Shown here in pieces: positions 16,036-25,403 of a stretch of 64,000 bases of DNA; the first letter of the stretch is position 1; every line of letters starts with the position of its first letter. Source of the stretch: Clostridiales bacterium (GTDB lineage: Bacteria > Bacillota > Clostridia > Christensenellales > Borkfalkiaceae); contig JAMPAF010000001.1 of NCBI GenBank assembly GCA_023667345.1, positions 62,001-126,000 of the forward strand, read 5' to 3'. The notes beneath the pieces are model-generated. The model saw only the letters and a list, made by a program, of their open reading frames with translations, did not search any database and was not told the origin of the DNA. Position numbers and translations under genes: made by a program.

Positions 16036-17449
16036 TATCCTTCTTTACCGTCTTTTTGCGGGCGGGCTTCTTTTTCGCGGGAGGTGCGACCTCTGCGAGA
16101 GCCTCGGGTTCTGCGGGAGGAACGTCCTCTGCGGGAGCCGCGGGCTCTGCGGGAGCGACCTCTTCCGCAACGGGAGTTGCAACCGCTTCCTCTGCGGGAG
16201 CCGCAACCTCAACGGGTGCAACTTCGCCAACCTCGGTTTCAGCCGTCGTTTCGGGGGAAACTTCCGCGCTTTCAGCGGCTTCCCCTTCGCCCTTATCTTT
16301 CTTTCTGAATATGTTTTTAACCGTCGCAACTACCTTGGTCTTTACGACGTTCCAAGGCTTTTTAGCTTCCTTTTCGGCGCGCGCTTGCTCTTCCTGCTCC
16401 AAAACAACCGCCTCGGCGAGCAGTCTTTCCGTGTCCTCGGCGCTGTTGTAGAGATGGCACGCGCAGAAATGCCCCGCCTCAATCTCCTTATACTCGGGCG
16501 CGATGCGCTCGCAGATTTCCATGCAGTGCTCGCAACGGGTGTGGAATTTACAGCCCTTGGGCGGGTTGACGGGCGAGGGAATATCGCCCTTTAACATAAT
16601 TCTGTTCATCTTCACGTGCGGGTTGGGCACGGGCACCGCCGAGAAAAGCGCCTTAGTGTAAGGGTGCAGAGTGTTGTTGAAAATGCTTGCCTTACTGCCG
16701 TACTCGACTATGTTGCCGAGGTACATTACGCCTACGTCGTCGGATATGTGCTTTACGACCGACAAGTCGTGAGAAATGAATACGTACGTTAAGCCGAGTT
16801 TCTCCCTCAGCTCGATAAGCATATTGATAACCTGCGCCTGTATGGATACGTCGAGCGCGGATACGGGCTCGTCGCAGACAACAAGGCGGGGCTTTAAAGC
16901 GAGAGCGCGCGCAATGCAGATACGCTGACGCTGTCCGCCCGAAAATTCGTGGGGGTAACGCTCGAAATAGTGAGGCTGTAAGCCGCACATATTCATAACG
17001 TTCAGCACGTAGTCGTGGAACTCCGCCCTGCTAACAAGCCCGTGCTGACGCGCGGACTCGCCTATAATCTCGCCTACCGTAAGGCGGGGCGACAGGCTTG
17101 CGTACGGGTCCTGAAATATCATTTGCATATTGGGGCGCAGCTTGTCGAACTCGCGGTTTTTGAGCTTGGCTACGTCCTGACCGTCGAAAATAATTTCGCC
17201 CTCAACTCCGTCGTACAGCCTTAAAAGCGAGCGACCCATAGTCGATTTGCCGCAACCCGACTCGCCGACTATACCCAGCGTTTTGCCCTTGCAGAGGGTG
17301 AACGATATGCCGTCGACCGCCTTTAAAAATTTTATAGGCTTTCCGAAAAAGTTGGTTTCGACGGGAAAATATTTCTTTAAATTTTTAACTTCGAGGAGCG
17401 GTTCGCCGTTTTCGGGCTTGTTGAGCACAATCTCTTCGTTATTGTCCAT
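16019..17449 (-). CDS. oppF: oligopeptide ABC transporter ATPase OppF with disordered tail
   Basis: A 476-residue ATPase of the peptide importer. Motifs: Walker A GESGCGKS, Q-loop QDPYASLSPRL, signature FSGGQRQR, Walker B LVVCDEPVSALD, switch FISHDL. The C-terminal oligopeptide domain has a cysteine set (GCKFHTRCEHCMEIC and ACHLY) that resembles the Fe-S or metal-binding motif of DppD/DppF proteins. About residues 335-476 are an unusual extension: a Lys/Arg-rich segment, then long Ala/Glu/Pro runs, and a basic end (KKKPARKKTVKK). Normal OppF is about 310-330 residues. The gene overlaps oppD by 11 nt at its start and the small membrane gene by 17 nt at its end. Confidence 0.93.
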   Translation of the reverse strand: MDNNEEIVLNKPENGEPLLEVKNLKKYFPVETNFFGKPIKFLKAVDGISFTLCKGKTLGIVGESGCGKSTMGRSLLRLYDGVEGEIIFDGQDVAKLKNREFDKLRPNMQMIFQDPYASLSPRLTVGEIIGESARQHGLVSRAEFHDYVLNVMNMCGLQPHYFERYPHEFSGGQRQRICIARALALKPRLVVCDEPVSALDVSIQAQVINMLIELREKLGLTYVFISHDLSVVKHISDDVGVMYLGNIVEYGSKASIFNNTLHPYTKALFSAVPVPNPHVKMNRIMLKGDIPSPVNPPKGCKFHTRCEHCMEICERIAPEYKEIEAGHFCACHLYNSAEDTERLLAEAVVLEQEEQARAEKEAKKPWNVVKTKVVATVKNIFRKKDKGEGEAAESAEVSPETTAETEVGEVAPVEVAAPAEEAVATPVAEEVAPAEPAAPAEDVPPAEPEALAEVAPPAKKKPARKKTVKKDNGEQE

Positions 17450-18740
17450 TGCCGTCCTCCTTCATATCCTCGTACAGATAGCACGCCACCTTGTGCGTAG
17501 GCGTAACCTGCACGTAGTCCGGATACTCGCCCGCGCACTTTTCCTTGCACATTTCGCATCTGTCGCGGAAATAGCAGTAATCGGGCATATTTATGGGGTT
17601 GGGGACAAAGCCGGGTATACAGTACAGTTTGTCCACCTCGCCGTCTACCGTCGGCTTGCTCTTCTGCAAACCTATCGTGTAGGGGTGCATGGGGTGGTCG
17701 AAAATGTCCTCCGCCGTGCCCATTTCTATCACTCTGCCCGCGTACATGACCACAACGTAGTCAGCCATTTCGGCAACTACGCCCAAATCGTGCGTGATGA
17801 GCATGATAGAGCCGTTTATCTTGTGCTTGATGTCCCTTAAAAGGTCGAGTATCTGCGCCTGAATGGTAACGTCGAGCGCCGTCGTGGGCTCGTCCGCGAT
17901 AATCAGCTTGGGGTTGCAAAGAAGCGCGATTGCTATCATGACCCTTTGGCGCATACCGCCCGAAAGCTCGTGCGGGTACTTTTTGTACACGCCCTCCGCG
18001 TCGGCTATGCCTACCATTTTAAGCATATTTATGCTGTGCGCTTTGACCTGCTTTTTGGATATGCCCTCTATGTGCAGAAGTCCTACCTCGTCGAGCTGGT
18101 TGCCTATCGTGAACACGGGGTTCAAAGAGGTCATGGGCTCTTGGAAAATCATTGCGATTTCTCTGCCGCGGATAGAGCGCATTGCGTCAACGGGCATCTT
18201 TGCAATGTCCACGACCCTGTCCTCCATCTCGTACACGTTGCCGCCGAGGGAATTCTTTTTTATTACGGGCTTGCCCTTTTCGTTGAGTTTTACGCGCTCT
18301 TCGCCGTTTTCGCCCGTTTCCGTTTCGTACACGGGTATCTTTTTGCCGCGCCCGTCGCGCTTGAAAAGGCTTGCCTTAAATCTAATCGAACCGCTTACAA
18401 TCTGCCCGCTGGGCGCCTGCACAAGCTGCATTAAAGAGAGCGAGGTTACGCTTTTGCCGCAGCCCGATTCGCCCACCACGCCCACGGTGGAACCCGCGGG
18501 TATGGAGAAGGTTACGCCGTTTACCGCTTTTACCGTGCCCGCGTCCGAGAAGAAGTACGTATGAAGGTCCTCGAACTCGATAATGTTGTTGTCGTCCTTC
18601 ATTACCGCCGTATACTCGTCGGGCTTGGCGCGGCGTTTCTTCTGCTTTTCGAAATGGCGTATTGCCTTGGAATTTTCTTTGGCGATTGCGCGCGATTCCG
18701 AACGGGATATGTAGTGCTTTTTATCCTTGTTAGTCGCCAT
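17439..18740 (-). CDS. oppD: oligopeptide ABC transporter ATPase OppD
   Basis: A 433-residue ATPase that pairs with OppF. Motifs: Walker A GESGCGKS, Q-loop FQEPMTSLNPVF, signature LSGGMRQR, Walker B IIADEPTTALD, switch LITHDL. A C-terminal cysteine cluster (DYCYFRDRCEMCKEKC and ACYLY) resembles the 4Fe-4S motif known in some DppD proteins. Two oddities: an N-terminal basic extension of about 50 residues (SRSESRAIAKENSK...KKRRAK), and a charged insertion of about 55-60 residues between Walker A and the Q-loop (about 127-185). Normal OppD is about 330-350 residues. It starts 3 nt after oppC and overlaps oppF. Confidence 0.93.
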   Translation of the reverse strand: MATNKDKKHYISRSESRAIAKENSKAIRHFEKQKKRRAKPDEYTAVMKDDNNIIEFEDLHTYFFSDAGTVKAVNGVTFSIPAGSTVGVVGESGCGKSVTSLSLMQLVQAPSGQIVSGSIRFKASLFKRDGRGKKIPVYETETGENGEERVKLNEKGKPVIKKNSLGGNVYEMEDRVVDIAKMPVDAMRSIRGREIAMIFQEPMTSLNPVFTIGNQLDEVGLLHIEGISKKQVKAHSINMLKMVGIADAEGVYKKYPHELSGGMRQRVMIAIALLCNPKLIIADEPTTALDVTIQAQILDLLRDIKHKINGSIMLITHDLGVVAEMADYVVVMYAGRVIEMGTAEDIFDHPMHPYTIGLQKSKPTVDGEVDKLYCIPGFVPNPINMPDYCYFRDRCEMCKEKCAGEYPDYVQVTPTHKVACYLYEDMKEDGNGQ

Positions 18741-18743
18741 TTA

Positions 18744-19943
18744 TTACCTCTTCATCTTCGGGTCGAAGGCGTCGCGCAAGCCGTCCCCGACAAAGTTAAA
18801 CGCCAAAATTGCAAGCGTTATGCAGATGCCCGCGCCCACCCAAAGGTTGGGGTAGAACTCTCTGTACAAACTGTTGCTCGCCATATTTATAAGGTTGCCC
18901 CAGGTAGCCGTGCCGTAGGGCGCGCCTATGCCTAAGAACCCGAGCGTCGCTTCGGTTAAGATTATACTGCCGAGCCCCAGCGTCATCGACACGATAAGTT
19001 GGGGAATTACGTTGGGCATAAGGTGCTTGAATATCTTCGAGAAGGTCGAAAGCCCCGAAGCTTTTGCGGCAAGCATAAACTCCTGCTCGCGCAGGGACAG
19101 AATCTGCCCGCGCACAAGCCTCGCCGTGCCCGTCCACCCTATTAAACAGAGCACAATCATCATATAGTACAGTTTGGCAATGCTGTCGCCCAAGCCGTTT
19201 TCGGTGAAAATAACCGACAGAATAAGCATTATGGGGAGCGAGGGAATGCAGCTTAAAATATCGACTACGCGCATTATAAGGTTGTCTACCCACTTGCCGA
19301 AATAGCCCGCAAGACCGCCCATAACAACGCCGATTAACGTTTCGAGAATTACTACGACGAAACCTATCGTAAGCGAAACTCTGCCTCCGTACATGAGCCT
19401 TGTGAACACGTCGTAGCCCATGTTGTCGGTGCCCAGCCAGTGCGCGGCGTTTATATCGCCGAGTTTAACTACCTGCGGGTAGCGCACAGATATGGCAATG
19501 GCGTTGTAGGTCTGTTCGCCGACCTTGTAGGTGATATCCGTCGACGTGACGATTTCCTTTATGCGCGAGGGGTCGTAATCGAGCACCGTGCCGCCGTTCG
19601 CCGCCCAGGGTGAGAAAACGGGACCCAAAAACGCAAACAGGAAAAGCACTACGATTGTGACGAGACCTATTACCGAAAGTTTTGAACGGAAAAACCTCTT
19701 TAAAACGGTCATTCCGGGCGAAAGCACTTTCGCCCTTTCGGTAAGATTTTCGCCGTGCAAATCGTCGCCGTTCGCGGTCGTTTCGTTCGCGGTTGTTTCG
19801 GTCGTTTCCGCCGCGGTCGCACCGCCGGTTGCGGTCACTTCGCCCATTGCGGTCACTTCGGTTGTTTCGGCAATAGTTTCCGTTGCGGTCACACCGCCGG
19901 TCGCACCGTCGGGAGCCGAGCCGTCTATAATATTTTTATCCAT
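18744..19943 (-). CDS. oppC: oligopeptide ABC transporter permease OppC with low-complexity N-terminus
   Basis: A 399-residue permease of the BPD_transp_1 type, with about six membrane helices after residue 85 and the EAA-loop region LAAKASGLSTFSKIFKHLMP near 290-310. It ends with the usual FNFVGDGLRDAFDPK. Residues 1-70 are an extension rich in Thr, Ala, Glu and Gly with TAETTE-like iterations, lacking in ordinary OppC. The start is 12 nt after the stop of oppB. With OppB it forms the channel for oligopeptides delivered by the binding protein at 20994-23759. Confidence 0.92.
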   Translation of the reverse strand: MDKNIIDGSAPDGATGGVTATETIAETTEVTAMGEVTATGGATAAETTETTANETTANGDDLHGENLTERAKVLSPGMTVLKRFFRSKLSVIGLVTIVVLFLFAFLGPVFSPWAANGGTVLDYDPSRIKEIVTSTDITYKVGEQTYNAIAISVRYPQVVKLGDINAAHWLGTDNMGYDVFTRLMYGGRVSLTIGFVVVILETLIGVVMGGLAGYFGKWVDNLIMRVVDILSCIPSLPIMLILSVIFTENGLGDSIAKLYYMMIVLCLIGWTGTARLVRGQILSLREQEFMLAAKASGLSTFSKIFKHLMPNVIPQLIVSMTLGLGSIILTEATLGFLGIGAPYGTATWGNLINMASNSLYREFYPNLWVGAGICITLAILAFNFVGDGLRDAFDPKMKR

Positions 19944-19954
19944 TTCCGTCTCCT

Positions 19955-20965
19955 TTAACTGCCGAGTTTGACCCTCGGGTCGACAACCGCATACATGATA
20001 TCGGCAAACAGCACGCCTATTACCGTGAGTACGGCAAGGAACATATTGTAGCCCATCGCAAGGAAGATATCGCCGCTCGACAGCGCTTTATAGGCGATAT
20101 TGCCGATACCGGGGAGGTCGAACACCTGCTCGGTTATCATTGCGCCGCCGAAAAGCGAGGGAAGCGTGAACGAGAGCTGCGTAACCAAAGGTATCATGGT
20201 GTTGCGGAAAACGTGCTTGTACACGACTTTCCTTTCCGAAAGCCCTTTGGCGCGCGCCGTGCGTATGTAGTCGGCGTTTAACACCTCTAACGTGTTGGTA
20301 CGCGTGTAGCGCATAAGCCCGCCGATAGATAAGAGTACCAAAACCGCCATAGGCAGTATGAGGTGCCAAATCTGGTCGATGAAAATTTCGAACCCCGTGC
20401 CCACGACGCCGCTCGTTAAACCGTGCGTTTCGAACAGCCCCAAATCGACGGCAAACCACTTTATGAACAGGTTGCCGAGGAAGAAGGACGGGAACGCTAT
20501 GCCGACCATACAGAGCACGGTTGCAACGTAGTCGAGTTTGCCGTACTGGTTTACGGCGCACTTTACGCCGAGGGGAATGGCGATAGCCATTTCGAAGAGC
20601 AACGCCACGAACGAAATGCCGAACGACAGCCACATATACTGCCCGATAACTTCCTGTACGGGTGCGTTCTGGTGCTGGAAGGATATGCCCATATCGCCCT
20701 GCAAAAATCTGCCGAGCCACAAAAAGTAGCCCTTGAATATGCCCCAGGCGGAGTTGTCGTCAAGCCCGTAAGGGGCAAGCAGAGCATTAAGTTCGCGCTG
20801 CAACTGCTCGTCGGTCATACCGGAAGCATTCGACCCGCGCGACGTTTTAAACTGGTCTGCCAGAAAGTTATTCGGCATACACCTCATCAACACGTATAAA
20901 ATTACCGATACGCCGAACAAAATGAGTATTGCCAGCAGTATTCTTTTGACTATATATTTAAACAT
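19955..20965 (-). CDS. oppB: oligopeptide ABC transporter permease OppB
   Basis: A 336-residue permease with six membrane helices. The N-terminus FKYIVKRILLAILILFGVSV is typical of OppB/DppB. The EAA loop is YIRTARAKGLSERKVVYKHV, and the end VDPRVKLGS is standard. Length and topology are normal. The gene lies 28 nt after the binding-protein gene and 11 nt before oppC. Confidence 0.93.
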   Translation of the reverse strand: MFKYIVKRILLAILILFGVSVILYVLMRCMPNNFLADQFKTSRGSNASGMTDEQLQRELNALLAPYGLDDNSAWGIFKGYFLWLGRFLQGDMGISFQHQNAPVQEVIGQYMWLSFGISFVALLFEMAIAIPLGVKCAVNQYGKLDYVATVLCMVGIAFPSFFLGNLFIKWFAVDLGLFETHGLTSGVVGTGFEIFIDQIWHLILPMAVLVLLSIGGLMRYTRTNTLEVLNADYIRTARAKGLSERKVVYKHVFRNTMIPLVTQLSFTLPSLFGGAMITEQVFDLPGIGNIAYKALSSGDIFLAMGYNMFLAVLTVIGVLFADIMYAVVDPRVKLGS

Positions 20966-20993
20966 TGGTTACTCCGAAGAGATTTTTTTAAGA

Positions 20994-23759
20994 TTAGTCC
21001 GCAGTGCCCGCGTCGGGTTCTTCGGAACGAACGTGGTACGAAACCTTCCACAGCTCGCTGATAGGTCCCATATTGCTCGTTGCGTCGTCGCCCGTGCGCA
21101 TTGTAGAGCTGTCGAGCACGTTGCCGTTCCATACACAGAGGTCTCTTCTCTGATAGGTGGGGAATTCAACCGCAAGCTCCATTATAAGGTCGAGCGCGCA
21201 CCAATCCTCGTAATTAGCCGTTCTGTTCGAATTCGCGTAAATCATTGCGCGCTGCTCCTGGTCGAGAGTCTGTCTGCCGTCCATAATCTTTTGGTTGAGA
21301 GCTTCCATAATCTCGTGTTCGGTTGCATAAGTTATCGGGTCGCGGATAATGCCGTCTTTATTCCAATTTTTGGTGCTCGATGCGTTGGAATACATACTGT
21401 ACACCTGATAGGGGTCGGGGTCGATACTCGACGACCAAGCCGCCGCCCATACCTCCAAATCGCCCGTAACTAACTTCTGAAGAGCCCTCGGGTCGTTGCC
21501 GACCTTTATCTTAAAGCCCGCCTGTTCGAGCAACCTCTTTGCATAGGTGAACATGGTGTATGCGGGGTGGTCGGTCGATTCGCCCGCTATCGTAAAGCTG
21601 TAACTGAAACCCCTTTCGCCCGTAACGGCGTTACTCCACGAGTTGGAACTCTTGTTATATACCCAGTCGCTGTTGGCTTCGATATAGTCGATAATCTGCT
21701 TTGCCGTGGACATGCGGGTATAATACTGCCTGTCGGGCATTTCGACGTAACCCTCGTCACCTTTTGCCCATACCCAGGACGTTGTCGTCATAGGTCTGTA
21801 AATTTTTTCGACAAGTCCGCTGCCGTAGTATTCTACAATGTGATTGGTATCGAACGCCATCATGATGGCTCTGCGTATGGTTATGTCCTTTACGTACTTC
21901 GGGTTAATGCCCACGTAGCCGTAACCCGCGGTCGAATAGGTCTCTGTCGACATGCCCCTTACCGCGTTGTTGTTAGCCGACGTCGCGACGGGTTCGCCGT
22001 AGTCAATTTCGCCCGTTTTGAGCGAGCTGACAATCAAGTCGTCCTGCGTAACCTTGTAGTGCACGTACTTTATCTTGGCGTTTTCGATACCCGCGCCCAT
22101 GGTTTCGAACTGGGTGTTCCTTTCAAAGTACGCCATATAGTTGTAGAAGAAGGAGTTATGGTTTAAGGATATGCCGCCCGCTCCGTGACGGTATGTGGTG
22201 CACTTGTAGGGACCCGCGCCCATAGGTATTTTGTCGCTCGACGCAAGAGTGTTGTTTATAAAGTTTATATTGCCGTACTGTACGCCGAAATTTTCGGTAT
22301 TGTTGTTGTAGATAGCGCCGCTATTGTAGTCAGCCATCGCCGCATTGTAAAGCGCGGGGGTGGAATAGTAATACATGGGTGCGACCGCAATGCCGAAGTT
22401 CCACTTAGCCTTGGGGTCTACGCCGACGACCTTTATCTGTAAAATATCGTGGTCCTCTTCGTAAGTTTCGCCGTTGAAGGTCTTTGATTTTGCAACGGTT
22501 ATGCCCGTTATTCTTTTAACCTCCAAATCTCTGTTTCCGATATCTTCGGAACGCAAAGTCTGATAGAAATCGTTAATTACGGTGCTGGCAAACGAGCCTT
22601 CACTTAAAATATTCGCAATACCGCTCTTTGCAGCGGGATTTGTACCTGTCTCGTACAAATAGTCGACGATAGCCTCCTTCTGAAGGGAAAGAATAGCGTT
22701 TGCTTCACTCATACCGTCGCCTACCAGCTTTGCTACGTCGTCATCGGTATAGGCTTCTTTCATAAAGTTTATATACTCCTGACCGATACTGGAAATTTCA
22801 CCCGTCTGCCAGTCGGGGTCGAGTTCGGTGAGGTACTTGCCCTTACTGTCCACAACCTCTTCCGTGCTGCCCTGCGAGTTAATTCTCGTCTGGTTCTTTA
22901 TAACGCCCTCCGCATACGCGAACGCCTTCCAGGCTTCGTCGAAATAATATTCCTTATAGCTTTCGACGTAGCTCGTGGCTATCGAATTCCAGTCGGAATC
23001 GAGCTTATCCTGATAGAGCTCGGCAACCCTTTTAAGGTCGTCGGCGTTGTACGTAGTTGCGTTATTTAAACCCGCCGCCCAGTAGTAGAGATTATTGTAT
23101 TTCCTTTCGGCATTGCCCCAGATTGTAGTATTTATGCTGTCGCCGAGGTCGTTGTCCGAAGCGGCGGGATTGTTCTGTCTGTACGCCTGCATACCTTCGA
23201 TTTTTGTCGAATAGATAGTGTTCGAGCCGTTGTAGAGAGGGTCGAGATATACGTACAGATTGAAAAGCACGTCCATTACGGTAAGCGGGTGCTCGCCGTC
23301 GGAGAACATCATGCCGTTTTTAATTAAAAACTCGTACGTGGTGTAGCTCGCGTTTTCGGATACGGTTGTGCTCGTCTGCCCGCTTTCGTAGTTGAAATTT
23401 ACGCCGTCGCCCGTTGCAAGCTTGGTATCGCCCTCGCCGTAGTACGTTTCGAGATAATCGAGCGCCACCGTGGGATAATTCTCGCCGTAGGCAAGATTAC
23501 CCTGCGCGTCCGCAGTAATTAAGCTTACCTGCGTAAGCCCCGCGATTATGCCGTCGTTCTGCGAGGTATAGAACATAGGGTTGAACTTTTCGTCCACCGC
23601 GCCTATAGCCAATCTGAGCGCGTCGGTTTCGGTGTCGCGGTATACAATCTTACCGCCCGAACCGGGGGTTGATTTGTTGCACGCGGTGGCGCACAGCGTG
23701 CCCGCCGCCAATACGCCCGCGAGCGGTAAGCATATCAGTCCTTTAAATATCTTTTTCAC
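20994..23759 (-). CDS. oppA: peptide-binding lipoprotein, SBP family 5 (OppA-like), enlarged
   Basis: A 921-residue lipoprotein of extracellular solute-binding family 5; lipobox ATAC gives Cys27. Family features include early VSLITADAQGNL, and late IKYVHYKVTQDDLIVSSLKTGEIDYG, GYVGINPKYVKDITIRRAIM and VWAAAWSSSIDPDPYQVY. Ordinary OppA is about 540 residues; here an extra 300 or so residues sit in the middle (about 230-480, helical, with many Tyr/Ser/Glu). The GTG start at 23759 is supported by AGGAGG 6 nt upstream. It captures peptides for OppBCDF. It follows the lipoprotein gene at 23799 with a 39-nt gap. Confidence 0.9.
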   Translation of the reverse strand: MKKIFKGLICLPLAGVLAAGTLCATACNKSTPGSGGKIVYRDTETDALRLAIGAVDEKFNPMFYTSQNDGIIAGLTQVSLITADAQGNLAYGENYPTVALDYLETYYGEGDTKLATGDGVNFNYESGQTSTTVSENASYTTYEFLIKNGMMFSDGEHPLTVMDVLFNLYVYLDPLYNGSNTIYSTKIEGMQAYRQNNPAASDNDLGDSINTTIWGNAERKYNNLYYWAAGLNNATTYNADDLKRVAELYQDKLDSDWNSIATSYVESYKEYYFDEAWKAFAYAEGVIKNQTRINSQGSTEEVVDSKGKYLTELDPDWQTGEISSIGQEYINFMKEAYTDDDVAKLVGDGMSEANAILSLQKEAIVDYLYETGTNPAAKSGIANILSEGSFASTVINDFYQTLRSEDIGNRDLEVKRITGITVAKSKTFNGETYEEDHDILQIKVVGVDPKAKWNFGIAVAPMYYYSTPALYNAAMADYNSGAIYNNNTENFGVQYGNINFINNTLASSDKIPMGAGPYKCTTYRHGAGGISLNHNSFFYNYMAYFERNTQFETMGAGIENAKIKYVHYKVTQDDLIVSSLKTGEIDYGEPVATSANNNAVRGMSTETYSTAGYGYVGINPKYVKDITIRRAIMMAFDTNHIVEYYGSGLVEKIYRPMTTTSWVWAKGDEGYVEMPDRQYYTRMSTAKQIIDYIEANSDWVYNKSSNSWSNAVTGERGFSYSFTIAGESTDHPAYTMFTYAKRLLEQAGFKIKVGNDPRALQKLVTGDLEVWAAAWSSSIDPDPYQVYSMYSNASSTKNWNKDGIIRDPITYATEHEIMEALNQKIMDGRQTLDQEQRAMIYANSNRTANYEDWCALDLIMELAVEFPTYQRRDLCVWNGNVLDSSTMRTGDDATSNMGPISELWKVSYHVRSEEPDAGTAD

Positions 23760-23798
23760 AGTCGTCCTCCTTGAAAACTTGAGTGTTTGATTTTATTT

Positions 23799-25403
23799 TT
23801 AACCCTGTTGGTCGGGTTCTTCCTGCGGTGCGGGTTGAATATAATACTTGTCGGTATTTTCCGCATCGACTATCTTTAAGCCCGTAAACTGCGTTAAGTC
23901 TGCGCCGCCCGTAAGCCAGCCATTCAAGTTGCCGTAGTTGATTACGCTTACGTCGCTTTCGTAGGTTACCTTAACCGAATCTATTGTCAGATTTACGTTG
24001 GGCGAAGCCGCCGCGTCCGCCGTTCTGCAAATCGCGTTGAAATTGTAGTTAATAAACGTTCTCGGCAAGGTAATACTTATATCCTTTAATATAAGCCCCG
24101 CGCCCAAAACCTTGAAGCTGCTTGTTATGTCGCCGAAAATCGAGTAGCGGTTACCTTGCATTACCGTTCCGTAAATATCGAAATTTAAGTTCGAAAGCGT
24201 TACGGGCACGTCGCCCTCTACCACTACCGTCGAGTTGGATTCGCCTCTGTTCCTTAAATGAAGACTAACGTTCGAACAGTCGAACTCCGTGCCGACCTCG
24301 GGCAAAATCAAAAAGTTTGTTTCATTGCCGAGACCCGTGAACAGCCTTGAAACCGAGTTCGCCGTCGAGATTACCGTCCACTTGCCCACAATGTATCTGC
24401 AATAAACGTGCACTATGGGGTCCTCGTCGCTTGCGGGGCGCGGCACGCTGTGAACGGGCACCGTCAACTCCTTGTCCATAAAGGTCTTTACGAAGGTCAA
24501 GCCCTGAATTTCGACGAGCTGCATATTTAAAGGCGTGGGATTGTCGCCGCGCATGGGACGGACGGAGACAGGGTCCTCGTTTTTGTAGCTTGCGATTACC
24601 TTTTCGTTGCCGTCGTCGTCAATTTCAACCGTGTGATAGTACGTGGGGTTCGAGCTGTCCGCGTCTGAAATGACATTCCCCTCTTCGTCGGTGACTATCA
24701 GGTGATAGCTTATGCTTGCCGAAAGCTCCCACTTGGCGCACACCTCTACCGCGTCGTCCTTTACAAGCTCGAAATCGTTTATTACCTCGTCTTCCTCGTC
24801 GATATACGCGACGGGTTTATCCTCGTCGCACACGACCGTAACGTTAATTTCCTTAATCTGCTCGTCGCGAAGGTTGCCGTCATCGTCCATTCTCGCGTAG
24901 ACGGGACGGTCGGTATCGATATCGATTACCGAGTTGCCGTCCTTTAATACGGGGAACACGGGCTCGGTGAGGTTATTGGGACTGCCGGGTACGAAATTCG
25001 AGGAAATGTTGCCCTCCGCGTCGGGCGTGTAGGTTATTTCGTACTTAATCTGGTCTATGTAAGCGGCGAATTTTTCGCCGTCGTCCGCGGTGTATTTTGC
25101 GGGCTCGTACCAGCCCTTTAAATCGTACCCGCTGCGCGAGATTTTCATGCCTTCGTTGCTTGTCTTTGCGGTGACGAAGAAGAAGGGTACGCTGCCGTCT
25201 CCGGCTTTGTAATATATGTCCATAACGTTTATCGTGTTCGAATCGTTGAAATATCCGCCGTTCGAATAGTACGTTACGTGGCTGTCGTACCCGGCGAGCA
25301 GTTCGGCGCGCCCCGGCTGACCTATTTTACAGCCGACCAGCGTGCACGCCAGACACGCCGCCGCAAATACTATTAGCAAGTAAACCTTTAATCGTTTAGT
25401 CAT
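23799..25403 (-). CDS. lipoprotein of unknown function in the protease-opp operon
   Basis: A 534-residue exported lipoprotein, lipobox TLVGC (Cys25). Early residues YYSNGGYFND...KISRSGYDLKGWY (about 45-110) resemble the Listeria-Bacteroides (flg_new) repeat. The C-terminal third (about 370-520) has beta-rich segments with many Asn/Ser. No catalytic motif is evident. The start overlaps the end of the subtilisin gene by 8 nt, so the two are translationally coupled and probably act together at the cell surface, perhaps binding substrate or peptide products. Confidence 0.7.
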   Translation of the reverse strand: MTKRLKVYLLIVFAAACLACTLVGCKIGQPGRAELLAGYDSHVTYYSNGGYFNDSNTINVMDIYYKAGDGSVPFFFVTAKTSNEGMKISRSGYDLKGWYEPAKYTADDGEKFAAYIDQIKYEITYTPDAEGNISSNFVPGSPNNLTEPVFPVLKDGNSVIDIDTDRPVYARMDDDGNLRDEQIKEINVTVVCDEDKPVAYIDEEDEVINDFELVKDDAVEVCAKWELSASISYHLIVTDEEGNVISDADSSNPTYYHTVEIDDDGNEKVIASYKNEDPVSVRPMRGDNPTPLNMQLVEIQGLTFVKTFMDKELTVPVHSVPRPASDEDPIVHVYCRYIVGKWTVISTANSVSRLFTGLGNETNFLILPEVGTEFDCSNVSLHLRNRGESNSTVVVEGDVPVTLSNLNFDIYGTVMQGNRYSIFGDITSSFKVLGAGLILKDISITLPRTFINYNFNAICRTADAAASPNVNLTIDSVKVTYESDVSVINYGNLNGWLTGGADLTQFTGLKIVDAENTDKYYIQPAPQEEPDQQG

